A stretch of 64,000 nucleotides of DNA, taken from positions 16,464 through 80,463 of the forward strand of contig NZ_JABCQF010000010.1 of the NCBI RefSeq assembly GCF_015244705.1. The letters are read 5' to 3'. Position numbers and translations under genes: made by a program. The notes under the pieces were generated by a model, which saw nothing but the letters and a program-made list of their open reading frames with translations, had not been told where the DNA came from and did no database searches. The stretch's first letter is position 1. Each line of letters starts with the position of its first letter. The stretch comes from Gluconobacter potus. GTDB taxonomy: Bacteria > Pseudomonadota > Alphaproteobacteria > Acetobacterales > Acetobacteraceae. Positions 28,548 through 37,229 of the stretch are shown piece after piece.

Positions 28548-29954
28548 TCATTCCGTTTCGTAAGGCCAGTCGGTGCGGGCCATGCGGGACGGGACGACGA
28601 AGAAGCAGAGTGTCCCGAGGGCGGCGAAGGCCAGTGCGACCGGCCCGAAGATGCGGCTGCCCAGAATGAACGGATTGCAGAATTGCAGCACGAAGGCGGG
28701 CGCGACGGTTGCTGCAACGATGACACCCTGCGGAGGCTGCTTCATGACGAGGAAGGGCAGCGGGCAGCAGAACGTCACGCCGAGGGTTGCAACCAGAAGT
28801 TCTGCGGCGTCCAGCAGGGCATGCGAGGGCGCGAGCGGCTTGAACAGGGTGACCGGCAGCATGAGGCTCAGCGTGCGCAGCGGGGCCGTCATGAAAACCC
28901 TGTTGGCCTTGGCGGTGAAAACCGCCCGCACGAAGTCCAGCCGGCTGCCGAAGCGACCCGTTGTCAGAAGCAGCGGCCAGTGTTTGCGGTTGCTGATCCA
29001 GGCGTCCTGCAGGGCGATCAGGATGGTCATGCCGGGGGTCAGATGCGCGATCCGGTTGCCGAAACTGCCATGTCCGAGCGGCAGGCTCCCCATGATCAGG
29101 ACCGCGCAGGCGGGCATGAACAGGCTGGTCAGGAGATCGTTGCGCAGATTGGTCGGCGCTGCGGGAGCGAGGAGCATCTGCCGCAACTGGTAGAAGCTGA
29201 GATCCCGCGGGGCGACACGGGGCGTCGTTTCGGGAAGTGCAAAATCCGGGGTCGAGGCAGTGAAGCCGTCCGTGGGGGCCATCATCGCCGGGGAATGCAG
29301 ACGGTTCGGCAGAGTCATGATGGCGGCCGTCAGGAGGCCCATCATGGCGAGATCGGCCGGGATGGTCAGCAGGGCCGGGCGTGTGAGGGCCCAGAGCGGA
29401 AAATCGGTGGCGAAGGTCAGGAGCATCAGGCCGAGCAGCAGGCCAACGCCAATGACCGCCGTGATGCCCTTGATCCGGCGGGAAGCCTGCTGCGGCGGGG
29501 CATACCACTGGATGACGGCCGGCACGGTATTGAGAAGCGTGTAGAACAGCGTGTCATGCAGGGGCAGGCCGCTCCAGGCGAGCAGACCGGAAAGGGCGAG
29601 GATGGCCACCATGGACATAAGGGCTGCCGCGCGGGCCTCGGCCTGGAGCAGGCCGGGGATGGCGGGGGCCTGGGATGCGCCGATCTGGTTGCCGGAATGG
29701 GTCTGAAGGCAGTTCTGCACGAAGGTCGCGGCGATGGCCGCGTTGAAGACATTGGCGTGTTTGAGCGCCTTTTCCAGACTCTGGGTCAGGAGGGCGGTGT
29801 GCAGTTCATGGGCCGTCAGACCCGCCAGCAGGATGAAGATCACAGCCGTGAAAATCATCGGATTGCCGACAAGGAAAATGCGTGTCCCATAGAGCCGCAG
29901 CGCGCGGATCATGTCGCTGCGTTCCAGTGCGCCCGAGGGCAGGAAACTCCTCAT
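28548..29954 (-). CDS. ABC transporter permease (large, 10-12 helices)
   Basis: 468 residues rich in hydrophobic helices (MIFTAVIFILLAGLTA, LALSGLLAW, ITAVIGVGLLLGLMLLTFAT and a C-terminal pair ending LAFAALGTLCFFVV). No standard EAA loop is evident, as expected for ABC-2-like export permeases. Assignment rests mainly on coupling: its ATG overlaps the stop of the ATP-binding subunit by four bases. The substrate is unknown. Confidence 0.72.
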   Translation of the reverse strand: MRSFLPSGALERSDMIRALRLYGTRIFLVGNPMIFTAVIFILLAGLTAHELHTALLTQSLEKALKHANVFNAAIAATFVQNCLQTHSGNQIGASQAPAIPGLLQAEARAAALMSMVAILALSGLLAWSGLPLHDTLFYTLLNTVPAVIQWYAPPQQASRRIKGITAVIGVGLLLGLMLLTFATDFPLWALTRPALLTIPADLAMMGLLTAAIMTLPNRLHSPAMMAPTDGFTASTPDFALPETTPRVAPRDLSFYQLRQMLLAPAAPTNLRNDLLTSLFMPACAVLIMGSLPLGHGSFGNRIAHLTPGMTILIALQDAWISNRKHWPLLLTTGRFGSRLDFVRAVFTAKANRVFMTAPLRTLSLMLPVTLFKPLAPSHALLDAAELLVATLGVTFCCPLPFLVMKQPPQGVIVAATVAPAFVLQFCNPFILGSRIFGPVALAFAALGTLCFFVVPSRMARTDWPYETE

Positions 29955-30874
29955 GCCGCGGCATCCGGGGTTTCAGTCGCAGGTGCCGTGCGCGGCGCCG
30001 TGATTTCCAGAAAGGCGTCTTCGAAATCCGGAATGACTGTCAGGGTGCCTTCGGGAAGGATCAGGTCTCCGGTCCAGCCATGCACCAGCAGCGCATCGGG
30101 ACGCTGGCCGAGGATCTGGAGATCGGCGGGCAGGGCGGCGAGGAGCTGGTCGGGCGTGGGATGTTCGAGCCAGCGCGTGGTGGCGCGGAAGGTCTCGGTC
30201 GGGACGTCGAGCACGACATGTCCCTGCCGGACGAAGAGCAGGCGGGAGCACAGGCGTTCGAGATCGGACAGGATATGTGACGAGATCAGGATGCTGGCGC
30301 CGGTCCGCTGCGTGTAGGTATCGAGCAGGTTCATGAAGTCGCGCCGGGCATGGGGGTCCAGACTGGCGACGGGTTCGTCCAGAACCAGAAACTCGGGGTT
30401 GTGACGCATGGCGAGCACGATGGCCAGGCGCTGTTTCTGGCCACCCGACAGGGAGCGCACCTGCTTTTTCGGATCGAGGTCGGCCCAGGCGATCAGGGCC
30501 GGATCGATGGGGGGAAGCTCCCCGTAGAACGCGGCGATGTAGTCCATGAGCTGGGCGACGCGGAAGCTGCCGAAACCGGTCATGGTCTGGGGAACGAAGC
30601 CTGTCCGTGCCCGGATTTCGCGGGGGAGGGCCGCGATGCTGTGACCGAAAATGTCGATGCTGCCGCCATCCGCGAGCAGGAAGCCCATGAGGCATCCGAT
30701 CAGCGTGGATTTGCCCGCCCCGTTGCGTCCCAGAAGGGCTACAGTTTCGCCCTGCGCGATGGAGAAGGAGACGTCATCCAGCGCCCGGAAGCTCCCGAAG
30801 CTCTTGGTGAGGTGCGAGACCTCCACAGGCAGGGACGAAGGGGCGGCGGGGTGCAGAATGTTTCGGTCTTGCAT
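29951..30874 (-). CDS. ABC transporter ATP-binding protein
   Basis: 307 residues from the ATG at 30874. A TTG at 30910 would add 12 residues and cannot be excluded. All ABC motifs are intact: Walker A LLGRNGAGKSTLIG, Q-loop FVPQTM, signature SLSGGQKQRLAI, Walker B FLVLDEPVASLDP, and switch ISSHIL. The CcmA/NatA-like arrangement with a C-terminal extension suits ABC-2 exporters. It forms one operon with the permease gene that follows. Confidence 0.9.
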   Translation of the reverse strand: MQDRNILHPAAPSSLPVEVSHLTKSFGSFRALDDVSFSIAQGETVALLGRNGAGKSTLIGCLMGFLLADGGSIDIFGHSIAALPREIRARTGFVPQTMTGFGSFRVAQLMDYIAAFYGELPPIDPALIAWADLDPKKQVRSLSGGQKQRLAIVLAMRHNPEFLVLDEPVASLDPHARRDFMNLLDTYTQRTGASILISSHILSDLERLCSRLLFVRQGHVVLDVPTETFRATTRWLEHPTPDQLLAALPADLQILGQRPDALLVHGWTGDLILPEGTLTVIPDFEDAFLEITAPRTAPATETPDAAA

Positions 30875-30930
30875 GAAATATCCGGTTACATATTTGTCTG
30901 GACGGAGCAAGGGATTGTGCAGCCCGAATC

Positions 30931-30963
30931 AAAAAAGGCTCTCCGGAAGGGAGAGCCATTTTT
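30931..30963 (-). terminator. bidirectional rho-independent terminator
   Basis: GGCTCTCC (30937-30944) pairs with GGAGAGCC (30950-30957) around a five-base loop. It is flanked by six A on the left, which become T6 on the minus strand, and by ATTTTT on the right. It lies 30 bases beyond the stop of the alpha/beta hydrolase gene and separates that gene from the ABC operon. Confidence 0.88.
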
Positions 30964-30992
30964 GAAGTGTCTGACGGGGCGGATGTCCCGGA

Positions 30993-31658
30993 TCAGTCTG
31001 CGGCCAGAGCCAGCGCCTTGCGGCCACGCATCGTGTTCACGTGGTCTTCGAGGGCTTCAGCAACCCGGTCGGCCTGCTTGGCGAAGATGTGGTCGGCGTC
31101 TTCGAAGATGCGATAGTCGACGGTCACGTTCTTCTGGGTGTTCAGCTTGTCCACCAGCTTGCGGATGCCCGGCTCGGGAGCCATTTCGTCCCGGCCGCCG
31201 GCAATCATCAGGCCGCTGCACGGACAGGGGGCCAGAAAGCCGAAATCGTAGTCGTTGGCTGGCGGGGCCACACTGATCCAGCCGCTGATCTCGGGGCGGC
31301 GCATCAGGAGCTGCATGCCCACGAAGGCGCCGAAGGAATAGCCCGAGATCCACAGTTCCGTGGAGTTCGGATTGACCATCTGCATCCAGTCGAGGGCTGC
31401 CGCTGCATCGGAAATCTCGCCGATACCGCCATCGTAACGGCCCTGGGACCGGCCCACGCCACGCGAATTGTAGCGCATCACCGAGAAGCCCATCTTCTCG
31501 AAGCTGCGATACATCGTATAGGTGATACGGTTGTTCATGGTGCCGCCGTGGAGCGGATGGGGATGCAGCACCAGGGCAAGCGGAGCGTTGGGTTCGCTGG
31601 AGTGGTGGTAACGACCCTCAAGCCGGCCGTCGGGGCCGGCGAACATCACTTCAGGCAT
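30993..31658 (-). CDS. alpha/beta hydrolase (COG2945 type)
   Basis: 221 residues. Nucleophile elbow GYSFGAFVG with Ser as the nucleophile, oxyanion region LVLHPHPLHGGTMNN, an aspartate in AGGRDEMAP, and the catalytic His in DADHIFAK. The family is a small cytoplasmic hydrolase group of unknown substrate. It is divergent from the first cysteine desulfurase gene and ends at a strong terminator. Confidence 0.88.
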   Translation of the reverse strand: MPEVMFAGPDGRLEGRYHHSSEPNAPLALVLHPHPLHGGTMNNRITYTMYRSFEKMGFSVMRYNSRGVGRSQGRYDGGIGEISDAAAALDWMQMVNPNSTELWISGYSFGAFVGMQLLMRRPEISGWISVAPPANDYDFGFLAPCPCSGLMIAGGRDEMAPEPGIRKLVDKLNTQKNVTVDYRIFEDADHIFAKQADRVAEALEDHVNTMRGRKALALAAD

Positions 31659-31795
31659 GAATACTCTCGCACTGTGTCAGGCAGGATTGGAACTCTGCCG
31701 TCCGGTGACGCAGTGTATATCGATTCGCAAAACCCGATTTCCACCAAAATCGACACGGCGTTGCGATTTCCGCCAGTTTGTCCAATCTGGAAAAC

Positions 31796-32896
31796 ATGAT
31801 GACTGCACTCAAGACCGTCTCCGGGACGACCTATCTGGATGCCAACGCCACTGAGCCTCTGCGCCCCTGCGCGAAGGAGGCGGCGCTGGAGGGGATGATG
31901 CTGTCCGGAAACCCGTCTTCGGTGCATGCCGAGGGACGGGAAGCGCGGCGGTTTCTGGAGGATGCCCGCAGCCGGGTTGCAGCGGGTTTCGGGCGGATTT
32001 CCGGCACCTGCGTGTTTACATCCGGGGCGACGGAAGCCGATGCGATGGCGGTTCATGCTTTCGGACGGGAACGCCGGATTTTCGTTGGGTCTACGGAACA
32101 TGATGCCATCCTCAGGGCCGCGCCGGAGGCTGAAATCCTGCCCGTGAACAGGGACGGAATTCTGGACGTGGAACACCTGCGCGCGCGGTTGCAGGACACC
32201 GGACCGGCGCTGGTCTGCGTGATGTCCGCGAATAACGAGACGGGGGTGCTTTCGCCGCTGGAGGACGTGCTGGCGGTCTGTCGCGACTCGGGGGCACATG
32301 TGCATGTCGATGCCGTGCAGAGCGCGGGGCGGGTGCCGTTTGCGCTGGGCGGATGCAGTGTTGCGGTGTCCGGGCACAAGATGGGTGGGCCAAAAGGGGC
32401 GGGCGCGCTGCTGCTGGCGGAAGACGAGCCTATGGACGCGCTGGTGGCTGGTGGCGGTCAGGAGCGGGGACGCCGGGGCGGGACGCAGGCTCTGCCGGCC
32501 ATTCTGGGCATGGCGGCGGCGTTCGATGCGGCGCGTGCGCAGGACTGGGCTCCGGTGCAACGTCTTCAGGATCGGGTCGAAACGGCTGCGAAAAATGTTG
32601 GCGCGCGGGTTGCCGGGGAAGCTGTGGCTCGGCTGCCGAATACGAGCTGCCTGATTCTGGATGGGGTAGCGGCTCAGGTGCAGCTCATGGCGCTGGATCT
32701 GGCCGGATTCTGCGTCTCGGCGGGGTCGGCCTGTTCGTCGGGGAAGGTGTCGTCTTCGCATGTCCTGCGGGCGATGGGGGAGACGGAGGGCGCGTCGCAG
32801 GCCATCCGCGTTTCGCTGCCCTGGAATGTGCAGGAGGCCCAGGTCGAGGCGTTCTGTGAGGCCTATGAGGCGATGGCGCGGCGTCTGCGGAAATGA
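31796..32896 (+). CDS. cysteine desulfurase-like aminotransferase 1
   Basis: 366 residues from the ATG at 31796; a second ATG follows at once. Class V PLP fold: YLDANATEPLRP at the start, [18 protein letters not shown], the His in VGSTEHDAIL, the PLP lysine in VSGHKMGGPKGAGALL, and the catalytic Cys in CVSAGSACSSGK. These are complete NifS/IscS features, so it should release sulfur from cysteine as a persulfide. It lies 22 bases before a second paralogue. It is the more divergent copy (ANAT instead of YLSTTP) and may serve a dedicated acceptor. Confidence 0.9.
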   Translation: MMTALKTVSGTTYLDANATEPLRPCAKEAALEGMMLSGNPSSVHAEGREARRFLEDARSRVAAGFGRISGTCVFTSGATEADAMAVHAFGRERRIFVGSTEHDAILRAAPEAEILPVNRDGILDVEHLRARLQDTGPALVCVMSANNETGVLSPLEDVLAVCRDSGAHVHVDAVQSAGRVPFALGGCSVAVSGHKMGGPKGAGALLLAEDEPMDALVAGGGQERGRRGGTQALPAILGMAAAFDAARAQDWAPVQRLQDRVETAAKNVGARVAGEAVARLPNTSCLILDGVAAQVQLMALDLAGFCVSAGSACSSGKVSSSHVLRAMGETEGASQAIRVSLPWNVQEAQVEAFCEAYEAMARRLRK

Positions 32897-32918
32897 GGCG
32901 GGCAAAGGGGCAGCGGGC

Positions 32919-34061
32919 ATGATCTATCTCGATTATCTTTCAACGACGCCGTGTGATCCGGCAGTCGTGAAGGCCATGCTGCCCTGGTTCGGGGAGGATT
33001 TCGGTAATCCGCACAGTCCGCATGGGCCGGGGCGGAAGGCGGCGGACGCCGTGGAGCGGGCGCGGGAGTGCGTGGCGCGGCTTCTGGGCGTGGAGGAGCG
33101 GGAAATCGTGTTCACGTCTGGTGCGACGGAAGCAAACAACCTCGCCATCAAGGGGGCTGCACGGCATCTGGCGCGGCTGGGCGATCCGCGGCGTCGGATT
33201 GTCACGGTGGCGACGGAGCATAAATGCGTTCTGGAATCGGTGCGCGATCTGCAAAGCGAGGGCTTTGAAGCGGTCGTGCTTGGCGTGGATGGCGAGGGAC
33301 GGGTTGATTCCGAAGCCCTGCGGGAGGCGCTGAAAGCGCCGACGCTTCTGGTCAGCATCATGGCGGCGAATAACGAGACCGGGGTGTTGCAGGATATTCC
33401 GCAGCTTGCACAGATCGTGAAGGAAAGCGGGGCGCTGATGCATGTCGATCTGGCGCAGATGGCGGGGAAGATGCCGGTGTCGCTGCGGGATGTGGATCTG
33501 GCGTCCGTCTCCGCTCACAAGATGTATGGTCCCAAGGGGATCGGCGCGCTCTATGTCCGGAGGAAGCCGCGTGTCCGGCTGGAGCCGCTGTTTTCCGGGG
33601 GCGGGCAGGAGCGGGGGCTTCGGTCCGGGACGCTGCCGACGCCGCTGGTCGTGGGATTCGGGGAGGCTGCGGATCTGGCGGCTGCAGGCCTGGGTGATGA
33701 GGCGGCGCGTCAGGTTTTTCTGCGGGATGATCTGTGGGCGCAGCTTCGCGAAGGCCTGCCGGGGATTGCGCTGAACGGAGCCGGGGCGCCGCGTCTGGCG
33801 GGGGCGCTGAACGTCTGTCTGCCGGATGGAGTCCGGGCGCTGGATGTCCTTGAAGCCTGTCCGGATGTCGCCGCTTCGACCGGATCGGCATGCACGGCGG
33901 CGGAGATTGCGCCGTCCTATGTCTTGACGGCGATGGGACTTTCTGCGGAGAAGGCGTCCCGGTGCTTGCGCCTGTCGGTCGGACGCTCTACCTCCAAGGC
34001 CGATATTGACCGTGCGGCCTCTCTTCTGATCGCAGCTGCCCGGGCGTGCCAACCCAACTGA
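32919..34061 (+). CDS. cysteine desulfurase 2 (IscS-like)
   Basis: 380 residues from the ATG at 32919. Motifs: [48 protein letters not shown] lysine in [16 protein letters not shown], and catalytic Cys in [14 protein letters not shown]. The active-site loop is shorter and Ala-rich compared with E. coli IscS. Sits between its paralogue and a 2Fe-2S ferredoxin, with mnmA after that, so sulfur is probably delivered both to Fe-S assembly and to tRNA thiolation. No IscU or SUF scaffold gene is present here. Confidence 0.93.
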   Translation: MIYLDYLSTTPCDPAVVKAMLPWFGEDFGNPHSPHGPGRKAADAVERARECVARLLGVEEREIVFTSGATEANNLAIKGAARHLARLGDPRRRIVTVATEHKCVLESVRDLQSEGFEAVVLGVDGEGRVDSEALREALKAPTLLVSIMAANNETGVLQDIPQLAQIVKESGALMHVDLAQMAGKMPVSLRDVDLASVSAHKMYGPKGIGALYVRRKPRVRLEPLFSGGGQERGLRSGTLPTPLVVGFGEAADLAAAGLGDEAARQVFLRDDLWAQLREGLPGIALNGAGAPRLAGALNVCLPDGVRALDVLEACPDVAASTGSACTAAEIAPSYVLTAMGLSAEKASRCLRLSVGRSTSKADIDRAASLLIAAARACQPN

Positions 34062-34083
34062 AACCGGAAAAAGCGGACGAACT

Positions 34084-34398
34084 ATGCCCAAGATGACCTT
34101 TATCGAGCGTGATGGAACCCGTCGTGACGTTGACGCGCCCGTCGGCCTGTCGGTGCTGGAAATCGCACACAAGCACGACATCGATCTGGAAGGCGCCTGC
34201 GAAGGGTCGCTGGCCTGCGCGACCTGTCATGTGGTTGTCGATCCGGAATGGGCCGCCAAGCTGAGTGCGCCGACCGATGACGAGGAAGACATGCTTGACC
34301 TGGCGTTCGGTCTGGAAAAGACGTCCCGTCTGGGCTGCCAGATCGTCATGACGGACGCGCTTGATGGCCTGACCGTCCGTCTGCCGAAGGCGGGCTGA
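34084..34398 (+). CDS. fdx: 2Fe-2S ferredoxin (adrenodoxin/Isc Fdx type)
   Basis: 104 residues. The four ligands are the Cys residues of [13 protein letters not shown] (three) and of RLGCQIVM, with the typical [20 protein letters not shown] approach and the C-terminal [10 protein letters not shown]. In Isc systems this ferredoxin supplies electrons for cluster assembly. It follows the second desulfurase by 22 bases and precedes mnmA by five, indicating one operon. Confidence 0.95.
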   Translation: MPKMTFIERDGTRRDVDAPVGLSVLEIAHKHDIDLEGACEGSLACATCHVVVDPEWAAKLSAPTDDEEDMLDLAFGLEKTSRLGCQIVMTDALDGLTVRLPKAG

Positions 34399-34403
34399 GC
34401 ATC

Positions 34404-35489
34404 ATGCGGATCCTCGTTGCCATGTCGGGAGGCGTGGACAGTTCCGTAGTGGCCGCGCTGCTCAAGCGGCAGGGCCACGAGGTGATTGGCGCGACCCTCC
34501 AGCTTTACGACCACGGACAGGCCGCCAAGCCCGGCGCGTGCTGTGCGGGGCGTGACATCATGGATGCACGTGCCGTGGCAGATCGTCTGGGCTTTCCGCA
34601 CTATGTGATTGATGCGGAAAGCCGGTTCCGCGACAGCGTGGTTGAGAGTTTTGCCGATGCCTATGCGCGGGGCGAGACCCCGGTCCCGTGCGTGGCCTGC
34701 AATCAGGGCGTGAAGTTCACGGACCTTCTGGGCATGGCGCGGGATCTGGGCTGTGAGGCCATGGCGACCGGACATTATGTCCGCCGCGTCGAAGGGCCGG
34801 AGGGGGCGGAAATGCACCGTCCGGTCGATGCGGAACGGGACCAGACCTGGTTCCTGTTCGCGACGACAAAAGACCAGCTCGATTATCTGCGTTTTCCGCT
34901 GGGGGAGATGCCGGACAAGGCGCATGTCCGTGCGCTGGCGCAGGAACTGGGGCTGGAAATCGCGGCCAAGCCGGACAGTCAGGACATCTGCTTTGTGCCC
35001 AGCGGTTCTTATGCCGAACTGGTCGAGAAGCTGCGTCCGGAAGTCCGTGGCGAAGGTGAAATCGTAGACGAAGACGGCCGCGTGCTTGGTCGTCATGAAG
35101 GTGTGGCGCGCTATACGGTCGGGCAGAGCAAGCGTCTGGGCGACATCCACACCGCAACGGGCGAGCGCCAGATGGTGACGCGCATTGATGTGCCGAAGCG
35201 GCGCATTGTAGTCGGGCCGCGCGTGCAGGTTTCGGAAGCCGACAGCCGCCGGACCGTGCGTCTGCGGGACATGAACTGGCTAATCGATGCGCCTGCGGCA
35301 GGCGTGCGCTGTGGCGTGCAGATCCGGGCGCGGGAGAAGCTGCGCGAGGCTCTTGTGAAGCCGCTGGAGAATGGTGGCGCGCTGGTGGAACTGACCGAGG
35401 CTGCCATGCCGGCGCCGGGTCAGGCCTGTGTGTTGTATGATGGAAGCCGCGTTCTGGGTGGTGGCTTTATTACTGCGGGAGACGCCTGA
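34404..35489 (+). CDS. mnmA: tRNA-specific 2-thiouridylase MnmA
   Basis: 361 residues. PP-loop MSGGVDSSVVAAL at the N-terminus, catalytic cysteines in VPCVACNQGVKF and DSQDICFVPSGSY, and the substrate region ATGHYVRRV. It activates U34 of Glu, Gln and Lys tRNAs with ATP and accepts persulfide sulfur to form s2U. Location right after two desulfurases and ferredoxin fits sulfur supply. The stop shares one base with the GST start. Confidence 0.97.
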   Translation: MRILVAMSGGVDSSVVAALLKRQGHEVIGATLQLYDHGQAAKPGACCAGRDIMDARAVADRLGFPHYVIDAESRFRDSVVESFADAYARGETPVPCVACNQGVKFTDLLGMARDLGCEAMATGHYVRRVEGPEGAEMHRPVDAERDQTWFLFATTKDQLDYLRFPLGEMPDKAHVRALAQELGLEIAAKPDSQDICFVPSGSYAELVEKLRPEVRGEGEIVDEDGRVLGRHEGVARYTVGQSKRLGDIHTATGERQMVTRIDVPKRRIVVGPRVQVSEADSRRTVRLRDMNWLIDAPAAGVRCGVQIRAREKLREALVKPLENGGALVELTEAAMPAPGQACVLYDGSRVLGGGFITAGDA

Positions 35490-36136
35490 TGGCTGGGGTG
35501 CTACTTCTGGGATCGCGCCGGTATTCGTCTTGGTCCCTGCGGGGCTGGCTGGCGGTGCGTCTGGCCGGGCTGGATGTGACGGAAGAGGTCATCCCGCTCA
35601 AGGGTGGGGGCAAGACGACCGAAATCCATGCGCGTTCGCCCAACCGGATGGTGCCGTATCTGACGCATGATGGCGCGGATGTCTGGGAAAGTCTGGCGAT
35701 CTGCGAATACTGCGCGGAAATTGCGCCCTCGCTGTGGCCGGAAGACCGGATCGTTCGGGCCCATGCCCGCAGCATCAGTGCGCAGATGCATGCCGGTTTC
35801 CGCCCGATCCGCCAGAACTGCTCCATGGATGTGGAGCGCGTTCCGGCCCCTCCGCCGGAAATCAGCGAGGAACTGGCGGCCGATGTGGCGCTGCTGAGTC
35901 GTACGCTCAAGAGCGCGCTTCTGCGCTCAGGCCAGCCGACACCGTTCCTGTTCGGGGAGCGGATGACGGTCGCGGACTGCATGTATGCGCCGATCGCCAT
36001 CCGGATTCATACGTTCGAACTGGATGTCGATCCGGTCGTGAAAACCTGGGTGCGGACGATGCTCGATCATCCGCTGATGCGGGAATGGTACGAACTGGCA
36101 GCGGCTGAACCGGCGGAGTGGCGTCTGGTCTACTGA
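35489..36136 (+). CDS. glutathione S-transferase family protein
   Basis: 215 residues. N-terminal thioredoxin-like domain with LLLGSRRYSSWSLRGWLAV (the Ser/Trp active region of the SSrA-like bacterial GSTs), NRMVPYLTHDG and WESLAICEY, then an all-alpha C-terminal domain with FLFGERMTVADCMYAPIAI, the N-capping box. Probably a cytoplasmic glutathione-dependent detoxification enzyme. Its start overlaps the mnmA stop by one base. Confidence 0.9.
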   Translation: MAGVLLLGSRRYSSWSLRGWLAVRLAGLDVTEEVIPLKGGGKTTEIHARSPNRMVPYLTHDGADVWESLAICEYCAEIAPSLWPEDRIVRAHARSISAQMHAGFRPIRQNCSMDVERVPAPPPEISEELAADVALLSRTLKSALLRSGQPTPFLFGERMTVADCMYAPIAIRIHTFELDVDPVVKTWVRTMLDHPLMREWYELAAAEPAEWRLVY

Positions 36137-36151
36137 CGCTCGGTGAGGCGT

Positions 36152-36364
36152 TTAGTGATGGGCGAAGCTCATGCCGGTCTGAAGGGCGGTTCTGAGGACT
36201 TCGCCCCAGATATTGCCATTGCCCCCCATGCCACCACCCTGATGGCCCCGGACAGTGTAACCAGAATCATCGTCATTGGCGGCGGCTGCCATGTCGGCAG
36301 GCGAGGAATGTGAGGCACAGGCTGAAAGCAGAACGAAAACGGTCGCGGCGCAGGTTTTTTTCAC
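36152..36364 (-). CDS. small lipoprotein
   Basis: 70 residues from a GTG at 36364; AGGAGG lies about 12 bases upstream. KKTCAATVFVLLSAC is a short signal peptide with a lipobox (LLSAC), so Cys16 should be lipidated. The rest is polar, Gly-rich (GHQGGGMGGNGN) with no recognised domain. Likely envelope-attached, function unknown. Confidence 0.7.
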   Translation of the reverse strand: MKKTCAATVFVLLSACASHSSPADMAAAANDDDSGYTVRGHQGGGMGGNGNIWGEVLRTALQTGMSFAHH

Positions 36365-36524
36365 GGGGACCGGTTCCTCCTGTTTCCCTGCCGGAAAGAA
36401 TGCGTCCTGTCCTCATGACTGTCATGTCAGGAACCGTAAGGAAGCGTAATCGTGCCGCCCGCGGGATGGAAACCTGCGCCATTCTGTAACGCTCTATGTC
36501 TGTAATGGGCATGAGGCGTCAGGA

Positions 36525-37082
36525 ATGAGTGCGGCGGACAGTCACGAAACGGATGCGAAAACGCAGGCGCGCAGCGCGGGCCTGCACTATGTGGACCGGT
36601 CCATGCCGGGGATTGCGCGTCGCCGGGCCGGGCGCGGTTTTGCGTTTTATGCACCCGATGGCAGGCTTGAATCGGTGCTGACCGAAGAGCAGGTGCCGGG
36701 ACCAAACGGGCTTTGTCTCTCGCCGGATATCAAGACACTTTACATGATTTCCACCGCGCCCGATCCGGGCGTTCGCTATGGTCAATGGCCGCCCGCAAAA
36801 CGGTCGCGTGTTCTGTGACATGACGCCGGAGGGGCAGAGGCTCGTGCCGGATGGCATGAAGGCGGATGTGTTCGGCAATCTGTGGTGCGGGTCCACGGGA
36901 CCGTATGGTCTGTGTAGTGTGTTCTGCTACAGTCCGGGCGGGAAGCTGCTGGGCAGATCCGGTTGCCGCATGGTGTGTCGAATCTGACATTCGGCGGCCT
37001 CAAGCAGAATGAGTTCTACATGTGCGCGGCGGGGAGTCTGTATCGTGTCATGCTGAACCCGCAGGGCGCGGCATTGTGTTGA
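36525..37082 (+). pseudogene. SMP-30/gluconolactonase-like pseudogene
   Basis: Protein-like sequence runs through three frames. The first frame reads VPGPNGLCLSPDIKTLYMIS, the second (from about 36778) reads NGRVFCDMTPEGQRLVPDGM and ADVFGNLWCGSTGP, and the third (from about 36945) reads RLPHGVSNLTFGGL and stops at 37082. NGLCLSPD and DGMKADVFGNLWC are the conserved blade motifs of SMP-30/lactonase beta-propellers. At least two frameshifts and a missing N-terminal part show the gene is dead. Intact relatives hydrolyse sugar lactones such as gluconolactone. Confidence 0.85.
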
Positions 37083-37229
37083 ATTTTCCCTGTCGGGGAA
37101 TGGGTCACGGCAGTTTTCACAAGAAACTCCGGGGGGCTGTTGGCAGTTAAGCAGGCTGGATCTGTTCGCCTGCGGTTCGTCATGCTGTAAGGGGCTGCCG
37201 GAGCGGACATCGGGGAGGAAAACGCGGAC

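Noticed and set aside
28683..30317. 544-codon open frame on the plus strand opposite the ABC pair
   Set aside because: The minus strand has intact Walker and signature motifs; the plus frame is rich in Arg, Gly and Gln, typical of an antisense artefact.
31659..31795. Iron- or cluster-responsive operator before the desulfurases
   Set aside because: Repeated CGATTT-like words are present but no convincing IscR, Fur or RirA dyad could be built.
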